Part shown: one piece after another, positions 43,801 through 50,325 of the stretch
Layout: each line of letters opens with the position of its first letter
Position numbering within the stretch: position 1 is the first letter of the stretch
Assembly: GCF_900105325.1 (NCBI RefSeq)
Contig: NZ_FNSU01000001.1
Coordinates: 558,001 to 622,000 of the forward strand
Direction: 5' to 3'
DNA: 64,000 nucleotides
Origin: Pseudomonas marginalis
GTDB taxonomy: Bacteria; Pseudomonadota; Gammaproteobacteria; Pseudomonadales; Pseudomonadaceae
The notes under the pieces: model-generated
Database searches by the model: none
The model's input: only the letters and a program-made list of their open reading frames with translations
What the model was told of the DNA's origin: nothing
Position numbers and translations under genes: made by a program

Positions 43801-44375
43801 TGGTGACCCAGGTCCAGCTCGCGGGCGATGCCGATGAACTCGCGGGCACTCAGGCTTCGGTCGCCGTCGGGACCGACCACGCGGCTGGCATCAATCAGGG
43901 TATAGCCGGAATCCGTGCGAGCGTACGCGGTGAAGCCGAAGTTCACGCAAGCTGCCTCCCACAGCGACAGGCTCTTGACGTGTTCGATATGGCGCAGGTC
44001 CATATCCGAACGACGCGGCACTCGGATGTGGCTGCCGGTTCGCCGCTCCCATGGCAAGGGTTGTTCCACTTTTTCCAGGTAGGTGGTTTCGAAGCGGTAC
44101 TGTTCCGGGTCGCGCCCGCCGATCCTGTCGCGCAATTGCGCCAGGCCCTTGGTCTTGAAGGCACTTACGACCCGTTCTTTCTCGGTCTCGACTGCCGTCA
44201 AGGCCGCGAGGGCCTGGCGTTGCAGGTTTACGAAACGTCGCTTTTCCTCGTCGTCCAGGCCATCCAAGGCTTGGATCACGTTGCGCTGGATCAGCTCCAG
44301 TGCCTGTTGCTGGGTCCAGGAGGTACTCGATTGCAGATTGCCGGACAGGCCGTTGAGTAATTGTTGAGTCGGCAT
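37884..44375 (-). CDS. giant LRR protein with C-terminal NEL-type E3 ubiquitin ligase domain, 2163 residues
   Basis: The longest gene of the window. The N-terminal part (residues 1-650) resembles dermonecrotic-toxin-domain proteins of Pseudomonas. A long middle section carries repeated modules with the core LPxWP (LPDWP, LPEWP, LPTWP). Leucine-rich repeats lie at about 1683-1830 (LKALHLDCRMTELPSAI, LTYLDLNDNDIR, LRILHLGNTGITQWP, LMELHLQENQISTIP). The last 280 residues match the novel E3 ligase (NEL) domain of Shigella IpaH and Salmonella SspH: Y-G-S-G-D-C1963-G-D holds the catalytic Cys in the CxD motif. Such enzymes put ubiquitin on eukaryotic host proteins, with the LRRs choosing the target. 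That makes this a likely host-directed effector, though no secretion signal or type III genes are visible. It starts 66 bases after the opgC-like gene. Confidence 0.87.
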   Translation of the reverse strand: MPTQQLLNGLSGNLQSSTSWTQQQALELIQRNVIQALDGLDDEEKRRFVNLQRQALAALTAVETEKERVVSAFKTKGLAQLRDRIGGRDPEQYRFETTYLEKVEQPLPWERRTGSHIRVPRRSDMDLRHIEHVKSLSLWEAACVNFGFTAYARTDSGYTLIDASRVVGPDGDRSLSAREFIGIARELDLGHQLHVTIRATLGEHGTLRQLMNDAAQALLQFDVLDAWRNRAHNGLTRTMYERLRASIDGSGTQLSIESLSLTSGVTPIVSVPFVAWESYIPVPLMLIKIASLGVLSYFPFRPGGAFRYHDDARSAEADFRQQLLDSHQQGDLGWFSRQLPLVGLSAFQSLLTQEKRPEGMNWLAGTLYDGFHNAFPERTLNDIRFATDPHAGPAETLRQALAYRQLQRCQADMDTLASSRSEADWQAVKDAAAAIASEVLQLLLTPLPGGVTGMNRIMQLAVLGSMTYSVSVGLNEAAKGDASGFASTLTDVADLAISGRLINVAGKAHRQRMLEHLQRLGNPRKVTRPDGVDELWKADPGPYAHDRQYLLDGKSADALGVFTVHGKQYVKLHHEGQTLVAEVSHEVPSLRYVLKSGRSSYKPPIVFEPALQAWTFDLHNAHTLSDIQLLQRMLPNGSSVIHQLDLERMLRSTATTRTTLDRVWRGEPAPLNLIEGVRRLQADQVIQQIIERFPEPGYLPPYGDSLVLCLLTQLPDWPASLLLSISDPQRSVIETFGNLEHTVAESKTLTLIRSEDSGYQVEGDRGQPPYRAEPLLSLIISLQPAHSRLGLADQADASPEQRIMSVRRDVAALASRERMALFAAIFSYAGYEKSEPLPPINARRFLPIQASAPLVAVTPLLKKLRDLNRPLSPALLERLLQQHPLTPRQQQAYLQEGALPSHFHEELENHRIALRIDAAIDGLYHPRPYNTDADQWAREFASALVRHRLKRDFVITEVHAGAIATPYRSSGPDDRTVELRHSGDGAYEAYDMRNAGTIAVSPVVDSFYLAIGSVLQPHEHQALGMHSATDALGLRHTLGDYMSSQRTPEGFVSLVNGSLAQYEHTLPLPPALQPDAQGIFPLEGRHYLPLFGSLYRIIYDKRSFKWRLKHPQKVGVDTPTLEHNGHGAWRLSSENPMSWDDHSLLYRLGGDHHSFTQDMSKNILALTDTPAHLLRQVHRCGRAAPPLLVDTCKRFRIDQEIDQFIDAMYETPIASNARPDLQLLVLSSLPEWPDSHVLQIVDDNHQVTHQYPQRSSPDDLTVKITESDFKNARLLENIITHDDVTLALLGELPTTHEQRLFQLITRIVEYTDREKAQILHSLYQRSESGGSESVRRFKAKHPDLPTSTVTAILGHASPRELKQLHENNQLSLRLAEQARLSSHDLRLNRAYEGLHVSACANADSDRIILHLLKLLPTWPRHVRIDIRERDEQGRLLKTAGHLVGTSRKTVAKTHRGYQAYDANSVPLGQPSNDLLRVILSTLSASEQTVLGVTDETGITELRQQLADIALSRRVEIKGLLDIPHLQPWMQPAMGLERSFLVYPLWSRFWPFNGPRPPDLVAKVQEIYPRFTRDDARQLIQSLNLSEPAVLIELERRKAEYQAMDLELRRWSETALDEDNVIDDPAGQRQARRRYIADQLRQAWRRDNRAVYIAGLFHVYSLELQLDDGGLPPASFITGTSGFSHIEHLRISGNAFPSSAVEFLAKFNQLKALHLDCRMTELPSAITDMTSLTYLDLNDNDIRLTEEAVQRLATMVNLRDVDFSDNPDLALAPDVSQMTQLRILHLGNTGITQWPRGASALPYLMELHLQENQISTIPEEVFTNPWLQAANRNTLLHENPLSAPTLASIEAYRLDTGIRLGGQLRTPRHTAVAVDDLSQWLMGVPLQDVPARRALWEGLKTNETASADDVFRVLQDLTRTYAYIHGDTPRRALTHRVWTLLSAMGESRQLRDTVCLNTYGSGDCGDSVLLAFTNMELHHRIHQAKQQPRSYMADRALLALAKSCFYLNQLDHFADQFILERERANLTVDPAEVTVYLREKLAREFDLPFYPLELLYTVNDYVTDEVVNTARNTLLRLGESPALQEWILMSEFWIEYLASSEPEPFLTIKDTMSYKVSVLEQQLPDKRSDAYLERRQSLAEEERSEHNRLVRQLTEGTQLTLQHV

Positions 44376-44441
44376 GCGCTCTACCTTTCACGATAAGTGG
44401 AGGGCAGATGGAAGCACCGCGCATGCCGGCGCTGGGGCTAT

Positions 44442-45575
44442 CTATTTAAGGGCCGGCGCTTCGCCGCGCAGCGCCAGGTCCAGGCGCTTGTTGAACTCCA
44501 GCCACGCCGCCAGCCCGGCCATCAGCGCCAGGCCCAGCAACGCGCTGAAAACCTGCATCGGCCAGGCATCCTCGACCTGGGCGTTGAGCATGTCCGCCAG
44601 CGGCGCCAGCAGCACGCCGAGGCAGAACACCTCCAGGGAGTAGCGGCCCATGCGACAGCTTTGTTGCGCCCACCAGGTTTGCGTCCAGCCGCGACCCGGC
44701 AACAGCTTGGCGGTGACATAGGCCAGGGCCAGGAAGTGCAGCAGGCGCAGCGGCGACAGGTCGGTCTTGCTGATGGGGTAGATCAGGTCGCTGAGCCACG
44801 ACGGCATCAGCGCGTCATGCACCTCGGGCCAGCGCCATGACAGGGTCAGCACACACGCCACCACGGTGTACACCGCCGCCGCCATGAACAACGGCTGGCG
44901 CTTGAGCGGGCGCTGTTCCGGCGGGCGCGCCTGACTGGCCTGCAGCGCCGCCGCGCCACCGAGGATAAACAGGAACTGCCAGGTCACCGGGTTGAAGTAC
45001 CACACGCCGTCGGCAATCGCCCGCAGGTTCCAGCCCATCCACGGCGCCAGCAGATACACCGTCGCCGACGCGGCCACCACCAGCCAGGTGTGGCGCAGCA
45101 GCAGCGGCAACACCAGCGGCAACCCCGCCAGCAGCACGATATACAACGGCAGCGGGTCCATCAGGTTGGGCTTGAAGCGCAGCAGCAACTCGTCGGTCAA
45201 GGCTTGTTGCGGGTTGGTGATGAAGTGCGTCAGGCCCATTTCCTGGACGAGGTCGCGGGTTTCCACCTTGCTGTTGGCGAAGAACACGATGCCCATCAGC
45301 ATCGCCAGCAAAAAGATATGCACCACGTACAGCACCCAGGCGCGGCGCAGGATCTTCAGGCAGGCCATCCAGTAGCCTTCGCGTTGCAAGACCTTGCTGT
45401 AGGCCAGTACCGAGGCGTAGCCGGCCAGAAACACAAAGACTTCCGCAGCATCGCTGAAGCCGAAGTTGCGCAGGGTGATCTGGCCGAGGGGGTTGTGGGG
45501 GACGTGATCCCAGAAAATGAAGATCAACGCCAGGCCCCGAAAAAAATCGATGCGCGGGTCGCGTCCGTTCAGCAT
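44442..45575 (-). CDS. opgC: OpgC-family membrane acyltransferase
   Basis: A 377-residue membrane protein with about ten helices. It opens with the OpgC signature RDPRIDFFRGLALIFIFWDH, where His is the likely catalytic residue, then NFGFSDAAEVFVFLAGYASV. OpgC proteins add succinyl groups to osmoregulated periplasmic glucans. A more general acyltransferase role is possible, as the family is broad. Another glucan gene, opgD, lies 5 kb away on the same strand. The gene directly downstream is the NEL-domain toxin, 66 bases on, so the two could share a transcript. Confidence 0.82.
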   Translation of the reverse strand: MLNGRDPRIDFFRGLALIFIFWDHVPHNPLGQITLRNFGFSDAAEVFVFLAGYASVLAYSKVLQREGYWMACLKILRRAWVLYVVHIFLLAMLMGIVFFANSKVETRDLVQEMGLTHFITNPQQALTDELLLRFKPNLMDPLPLYIVLLAGLPLVLPLLLRHTWLVVAASATVYLLAPWMGWNLRAIADGVWYFNPVTWQFLFILGGAAALQASQARPPEQRPLKRQPLFMAAAVYTVVACVLTLSWRWPEVHDALMPSWLSDLIYPISKTDLSPLRLLHFLALAYVTAKLLPGRGWTQTWWAQQSCRMGRYSLEVFCLGVLLAPLADMLNAQVEDAWPMQVFSALLGLALMAGLAAWLEFNKRLDLALRGEAPALK

Positions 45576-45707
45576 GGCAGCGGGCTCTTGAACAAAAGGT
45601 TTAGTAATGACCGGTGAGCGCGCAGGTTGTCGTACGCCGCACGTCGGGCGGGCGCAGGTTGGCGGTATTTGTAAGCAATTGCAAAGGTTGGGTATTACTG
45701 AATGTCT

Positions 45708-46004
45708 CTAGGCGTCAATGATCACCAGGGTGCCCTGGCTACCTGGAAGTACGGCATGAGCGGTGCCTGCTTCCACGAGGTACATCTGGCCGGTCTCTAC
45801 GTGGATCTCTTCATCAGCGATGCTCAGGAGCAAATGGCCGCTGATCACCAGTAGCCCTTCGTTGTAGTCGTGCACCTCTTCTTCGTAAGCCTGCTCATCC
45901 ATGCGCAACACCTTGATCCGCGCCGGGCCGACCTGGCCCAGGCGTATCGATTTCCAGCTGTCAGGCAGTTGCCCGGCGAGTGCAGCGAAGTCCAGTAACG
46001 GCAT
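45708..46004 (-). CDS. small cupin-domain protein
   Basis: The ATG at 46004 has AAGGAG eight bases before it, so it is preferred over a start 90 bases upstream. The 98-residue product is a single cupin barrel: EEEVHDYNEGLLVISGHLLL has the usual His and Glu of motif 1, and ETGQMYLVEAGTAHAVLPG has the His of motif 2. These bind a metal in the family. The function is not known. It follows a monooxygenase-type gene and a glutamate-synthase-like gene on the same strand, with short gaps, so the three are probably one operon. Confidence 0.8.
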   Translation of the reverse strand: MPLLDFAALAGQLPDSWKSIRLGQVGPARIKVLRMDEQAYEEEVHDYNEGLLVISGHLLLSIADEEIHVETGQMYLVEAGTAHAVLPGSQGTLVIIDA

Positions 46005-46063
46005 GTGAATCTCCTTGTTTCTACGATGCCGTCGGTGGTCCGGTTCAGCGGGGAAGAGGTGGG

Positions 46064-46348
46064 TCAGAACGCATCCATCAGCAGCACTTTGCACGGCTTG
46101 GCCTGGTGCTCATTGATCTGCGGCACCAGCCGGGTGAAGTGTTCGGTCTGGCAATGGGTGTCGAGCGCGGCCTGGTCGGGCCATTGCTCGATGAAAATGA
46201 AGTGCCCTGGGTCTTTCTGATCGACAAACAGATCGTAGGCGATGCACAGCGGTTCCTGGCGGGTTTTTTCCACCAGTTCGGCGTACCAGGGACGTACGGT
46301 GTCGAGGTATTCGGGTTTGATGAAATCTTCGGCGATGACTTTCAACAC
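46064..46348 (-). CDS. antibiotic biosynthesis monooxygenase (ABM) domain protein
   Basis: The GTG at 46348 starts a 94-residue protein after AAGGA. It is a single ferredoxin-like ABM domain: KPEYLDTVRPWYAELVEKTR, EPLCIAYDLFVDQKDPGHFI and FIEQWPDQAALDTHCQTEHF, with the conserved His near the end. Relatives such as YgiN act on quinols without a cofactor. The actual substrate is unknown. The gene begins 11 bases after the stop of the glutamate-synthase-like gene, so it is co-transcribed with it. Confidence 0.85.
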   Translation of the reverse strand: MLKVIAEDFIKPEYLDTVRPWYAELVEKTRQEPLCIAYDLFVDQKDPGHFIFIEQWPDQAALDTHCQTEHFTRLVPQINEHQAKPCKVLLMDAF

Positions 46349-46359
46349 GATCTGGGTCC

Positions 46360-47979
46360 TTAAGCAGCGGCGACTTCATGGGGCTCAAAACTGTCCGCCC
46401 GCGCCATCTGCCACATGCGCGAATAGAACTCGCCATTCACTTCGCCGGTGAGCAACTCGCCAGGCTTGAGGAACACATGCAACTGCGAGAACAGCTTGAT
46501 CTCGGTGGCCGACATGCGTCGTACCAGATGCTTGGCCGACAGCTGCGACGGATGATCCAGGCCTGCCGCCGCGAGCATTTCGGCCAGGGCCTTGAGGGTG
46601 TTGCGGTGGAAGTTGAACACCCGCTGGGCCTTGTCCGGTACCACCAGGGCACGTTGGCGCAACGGGTCCTGGGTGGCGACGCCGGTCGGGCACTTATTGG
46701 TGTGGCACGACTGCGATTGAATGCAGCCAATGGCAAACATAAACCCCCGCGCCGAGTTGGCCCAGTCGGCGCCAATGGCCAACACGCTGGCGATATCGAA
46801 GGCGCTGACGATCTTGCCACTGGCCCCCAGCTTGATCTTGTCGCGCAGGTTCAGGCCTACCAGGGTGTTGTGCACGAACAGCAGGCCTTCGCGCAGCGGC
46901 ACGCCGATATGGTCGGTGAACTCCACGGGCGCGGCGCCGGTGCCGCCTTCCTTGCCGTCGACGACGATAAAGTCCGGGAGGATGCCGGTTTCGAGCATGG
47001 CCTTGGCAATGCCCATGAACTCCCACGGGTGGCCCAGGCAGAACTTGAAGCCCACCGGCTTGCCGCCGGACAGTTCACGCAATTGGGCGATGAATTGCAT
47101 CAACTCGATGGGGGTAGAGAACGCGCTGTGACGTGACGGTGAGATGCAGTCTTCGCCCATCAGGATGCCGCGGGTTTCGGCGATCTCTTGAGTCACCTTG
47201 TGCTTGGGCAGGATGCCGCCGTGGCCGGGTTTGGCGCCCTGGCTCATCTTGATTTCGATCATGCGCACCTGCGGGTTCTGCGCCTGCGCGGCGAAGCGCT
47301 CCGGGTCGAAGCGGTCGTCGCTGGTGCGGCAGCCGAAGTAGCCGCTGCCCAATTCCCAGGTCAGGTCGCCGCCGTTTTCGCGGTGATAGGGGCTGATGCT
47401 GCCTTCGCCGGTGTCATGGGCAAAATTGCCAAGCTTGGCGCCTTGGTTGAGCGCGCGGATCGCATTGGCGCTCAACGAGCCAAAGCTCATCGCTGAGATA
47501 TTGAACACCGACGCCGAATACGGCTGGGTGCATTGCGGGCCGCCGACCATCACGCGAAAGGCGCTGGGGTCGCTCAGGGGCGCGGGGCGCATGGAGTGGC
47601 CGATAAATTCGAAACCCAGCTGGTACACATCGATCAGGGTGCCGAAGGGTTTGTCGGCGGTTTCGTTCTTGGCTCGCGAGTACACCAGGGATCGTTGCGA
47701 GCGCGAGAAGGGCAGGGCGTCGCTGTCGGACTCCAGCAGGTACTGGCGGATTTCCGGGCGGATAGCTTCCACCAGATAACGGATATTGCCCAGGATCGGG
47801 TAGTTGCGGCGCACCGCGTGGGGGCTTTGCAACAGGTCGAAAATACCGATCAGGCTCAACACGCCGGTGACCAGGGTGATGGGCCACAGCCATTCGTGTT
47901 GGATAAAGGGCAGGCTGGCGAGGGTGAAAATGACGCACACGGCAAAGAAGGCGTAGCGGCTTAGCAAGGACAGGCTCAT
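46360..47979 (-). CDS. FMN-binding glutamate synthase family membrane protein
   Basis: A 539-residue protein with two N-terminal helices (SRYAFFAVCVIFTLASLPFI) and then the FMN-binding barrel of glutamate synthase: ISAMSFGSLSANAIRALNQG, EIKMSQGAKPGHGGILPKHK and DFIVVDGKEGGTGAAPVEFT. The iron-sulfur cluster motif C-IQSQS-C-HTNK-C is intact. It lacks the amidotransferase domain of GltB, so it is not an ordinary glutamate synthase. Such proteins are common in pseudomonads and their reaction is uncertain. AAGGAA lies seven bases before the start. It heads a three-gene operon with the ABM and cupin genes. Confidence 0.9.
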   Translation of the reverse strand: MSLSLLSRYAFFAVCVIFTLASLPFIQHEWLWPITLVTGVLSLIGIFDLLQSPHAVRRNYPILGNIRYLVEAIRPEIRQYLLESDSDALPFSRSQRSLVYSRAKNETADKPFGTLIDVYQLGFEFIGHSMRPAPLSDPSAFRVMVGGPQCTQPYSASVFNISAMSFGSLSANAIRALNQGAKLGNFAHDTGEGSISPYHRENGGDLTWELGSGYFGCRTSDDRFDPERFAAQAQNPQVRMIEIKMSQGAKPGHGGILPKHKVTQEIAETRGILMGEDCISPSRHSAFSTPIELMQFIAQLRELSGGKPVGFKFCLGHPWEFMGIAKAMLETGILPDFIVVDGKEGGTGAAPVEFTDHIGVPLREGLLFVHNTLVGLNLRDKIKLGASGKIVSAFDIASVLAIGADWANSARGFMFAIGCIQSQSCHTNKCPTGVATQDPLRQRALVVPDKAQRVFNFHRNTLKALAEMLAAAGLDHPSQLSAKHLVRRMSATEIKLFSQLHVFLKPGELLTGEVNGEFYSRMWQMARADSFEPHEVAAA

Positions 47980-48060
47980 ACGGTTTCCTTGGGTTCGGAC
48001 TCTCAGGTCGATCCGGCATTCTGCGCCAGTAACGAAACGCCAGACAACCTGCAGGTGTAC

Positions 48061-50325
48061 TCAGTTTGATCCCGGTGATGGGACGGACTGGCCCGAAATA
48101 GACAAGGCGCGGCTATCGGTCAGTTCAAACCGGGCCTGGTTTTCGGTGGTCGAATCTGCCCCGACGAAGACGGTGAACGTACCGGCCTCAATCACCGGCG
48201 AAAAGTTGCTGTCCAGCAGGGCGAAGTCTGCCTGGTCAAGGGTGAAGGTCAGCTCCCGCGCCTCGCCGGGCGCCAGCTGCACTTTGCGGAAACCGCGTAG
48301 TTGGCGAACCGGGCGGGTCACGCTGGCGACATCATCGCGCAGGTATAACTGCACGATTTCTTCGCCTGGGCGCGCTCCGGTATTGGTGACGGTGACCGCC
48401 ACGCTCAGCACTTGGGTGGAAGCCAGCCGCTGTGTGCTGAGCCGCGGTGCGGAGTAACTGAACGAGGTATAGCTCAGGCCGAAGCCGAAGGGATACAGCG
48501 GCGTCCAGTGTTCATCGATGTAGCCGGAGGTATACCTTTCATCGCCGCTGGGCGGACGCCCGGTGCTTTTGTGCGCGTAGTAGAGGGGGATCTGCCCCAC
48601 GTTGCGCGGGAACGTGATCGGCAGTTTGCCGCTGGGGTTGACGTCACCAAACAGGATATCGGCCACGGCATGGCCCATCTCACTGCCCAGAAACCAGGTT
48701 TCCAGCAGCGCCGGCGCCTGGCGCACGTTTTGCGAGAGCACCAGCGGGCGGCCATTCATCAACAGGATGACCACGGGTTTGCCGCTGTCCAGCAGGGCAC
48801 GCAACAGCGCTTCCTGGGCACCCGGCAGGCCCAGGTCCGCGCGACTGCGGGCTTCGCCACTCTGATCGGCGCGCTCGCCGAGCACGGCGACCACCACTTC
48901 GGCGCGGCGGGCGGCCTGCCGGACCTCGTTGAGGTTCTGCGTCTCGGTGCTGATGGGCGAAGCGCCGGGCAGGTAAACCACCTCGGTGCCAGGGGCGACG
49001 GCACGGCGTATGCCCTGCAAGACCGTGATCGAATCTTCGGGATGAGCCGCCAAGGCCCAGGGGCCGATCGTGGCCTCGGCGTCCGTGGCCAGGCTGCCGA
49101 CCACCAGCACGTTGCGCAGGTGCTTGGACAGCGGCAGCAGGGCGTCGGTGTTTTGCAACAATACGATGGACTTCTGTGCGGCCTCGCGTGCCAGTGCCCG
49201 GTGCTGCGGTGTCAGGACATTGGCCCGTTGCCGCGCCTCGTCGCTGTAGCGGTAGGGATCGTCAAGCAGTCCCAGGCGCTGCTTGGCCTGGAGTACACGG
49301 CGCACCGCATTATCCACGGCGGTCAGGGGAACCTGGCCAGTGCGCACCAGGGTGGGCAGGTATTGGCGGTACGTCTGGCTGACCATGTCGATGTCCACCC
49401 CGGCGTTGAACGCCAGCCGTGCCCGGTCGGCCGGACCGCCGGCGATGCCGTGCTGGCTCAGCTCCCAAATGGCGTTGAAGTCACTGACAATGAGGCCACG
49501 GAACCGCCACTGATTGCGCAGCACACCGGTCAACAGCGCGGTGTTGCTGTGCAGGGGCGTCCCGGCCAGTTCGTTGAACGAGGGCATGATCCCATCGACG
49601 CCAGCCGCCACGGCCGCCTGGAAAGGCGGCAAGTACACTTCCCGCAACGTGCGTTCCGACACGTCGGCGACGTTGTAGTCGCGCCCGCCTTCTGCCGCGC
49701 CGTAGGTCACGAAGTGTTTCGCGGTCGCCAGCATAAATGACGGGTCGGCAGGCCCGGCGCCGTGGAACCCCCGCACCTTGGCGCTGGCCAGCGCTGCGCC
49801 CAGGAACGGATCTTCGCCGGTGCCTTCCACCACACGGCCCCAGCGCGGGTCGCGGGCAATGTCGACCATGGGCGCGAAGGTCCAGTGTATGCCGCTGGCC
49901 GTCGCTTCAACGGCCGCCGCGCGAGCGGTCCGTTGTGCCAGGTCAGGGTCCCAGGCAGCGGCTTGCGCCAACGGCACGGGAAATACAGTGCGAAACCCGT
50001 GGATCACATCAAAGGCAAACAACAACGGTATAGGCAGGCGCGAACGGGTGACGACGTGTTCCTGCAACCGGCGGGTCTGTTCGACGCCGTAGGCGCCAAG
50101 GACCGAGCCCACGGTGTTCATGGGCAGTTGCGCCAGCTCGCCTTGGTCAATGACCGGGCCTGTAGGTGTGTCCTGGACGCCGAGCTGGCTGAGTTGGCCG
50201 ACTTTTTCTTCCAGCGTCATCTGCTGCAACAAGGCCTCTACGGGGTCCTGCTCGCCGGCGTGGAGAGCGTTGCCGCTGACACTGAGCACCACGCAGAACA
50301 GCGCCCATTGGCCGCCGAGCCTCAT
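48061..50325 (-). CDS. bglX: periplasmic beta-glucosidase, GH3 family
   Basis: The 754-residue product has a signal peptide (MRLGGQWALFCVVLSVSGNALHA) and the full GH3 layout of BglX: the N-terminal barrel with GLIVSDFNAIWEL, where D282 is the nucleophile, RWGRVVEGTGEDPFL and AKHFVTYGAAEGGRDYN, then the C-terminal sandwich (GSLATDAEATIGPWA) and a fibronectin-type III domain ending near the C terminus. It removes terminal glucose from beta-glucans in the periplasm. The ATG overlaps the stop of opgD by ATGA, so the enzyme is translationally coupled to glucan biosynthesis. It may trim periplasmic glucans or recycle imported oligosaccharides. Confidence 0.95.
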   Translation of the reverse strand: MRLGGQWALFCVVLSVSGNALHAGEQDPVEALLQQMTLEEKVGQLSQLGVQDTPTGPVIDQGELAQLPMNTVGSVLGAYGVEQTRRLQEHVVTRSRLPIPLLFAFDVIHGFRTVFPVPLAQAAAWDPDLAQRTARAAAVEATASGIHWTFAPMVDIARDPRWGRVVEGTGEDPFLGAALASAKVRGFHGAGPADPSFMLATAKHFVTYGAAEGGRDYNVADVSERTLREVYLPPFQAAVAAGVDGIMPSFNELAGTPLHSNTALLTGVLRNQWRFRGLIVSDFNAIWELSQHGIAGGPADRARLAFNAGVDIDMVSQTYRQYLPTLVRTGQVPLTAVDNAVRRVLQAKQRLGLLDDPYRYSDEARQRANVLTPQHRALAREAAQKSIVLLQNTDALLPLSKHLRNVLVVGSLATDAEATIGPWALAAHPEDSITVLQGIRRAVAPGTEVVYLPGASPISTETQNLNEVRQAARRAEVVVAVLGERADQSGEARSRADLGLPGAQEALLRALLDSGKPVVILLMNGRPLVLSQNVRQAPALLETWFLGSEMGHAVADILFGDVNPSGKLPITFPRNVGQIPLYYAHKSTGRPPSGDERYTSGYIDEHWTPLYPFGFGLSYTSFSYSAPRLSTQRLASTQVLSVAVTVTNTGARPGEEIVQLYLRDDVASVTRPVRQLRGFRKVQLAPGEARELTFTLDQADFALLDSNFSPVIEAGTFTVFVGADSTTENQARFELTDSRALSISGQSVPSPGSN

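Noticed and set aside
46005..46094. Extended N terminus of the cupin gene.
   Set aside because: The extra 30 residues overlap the 3' end of the ABM gene, while AAGGAG lies right before the ATG at 46004.
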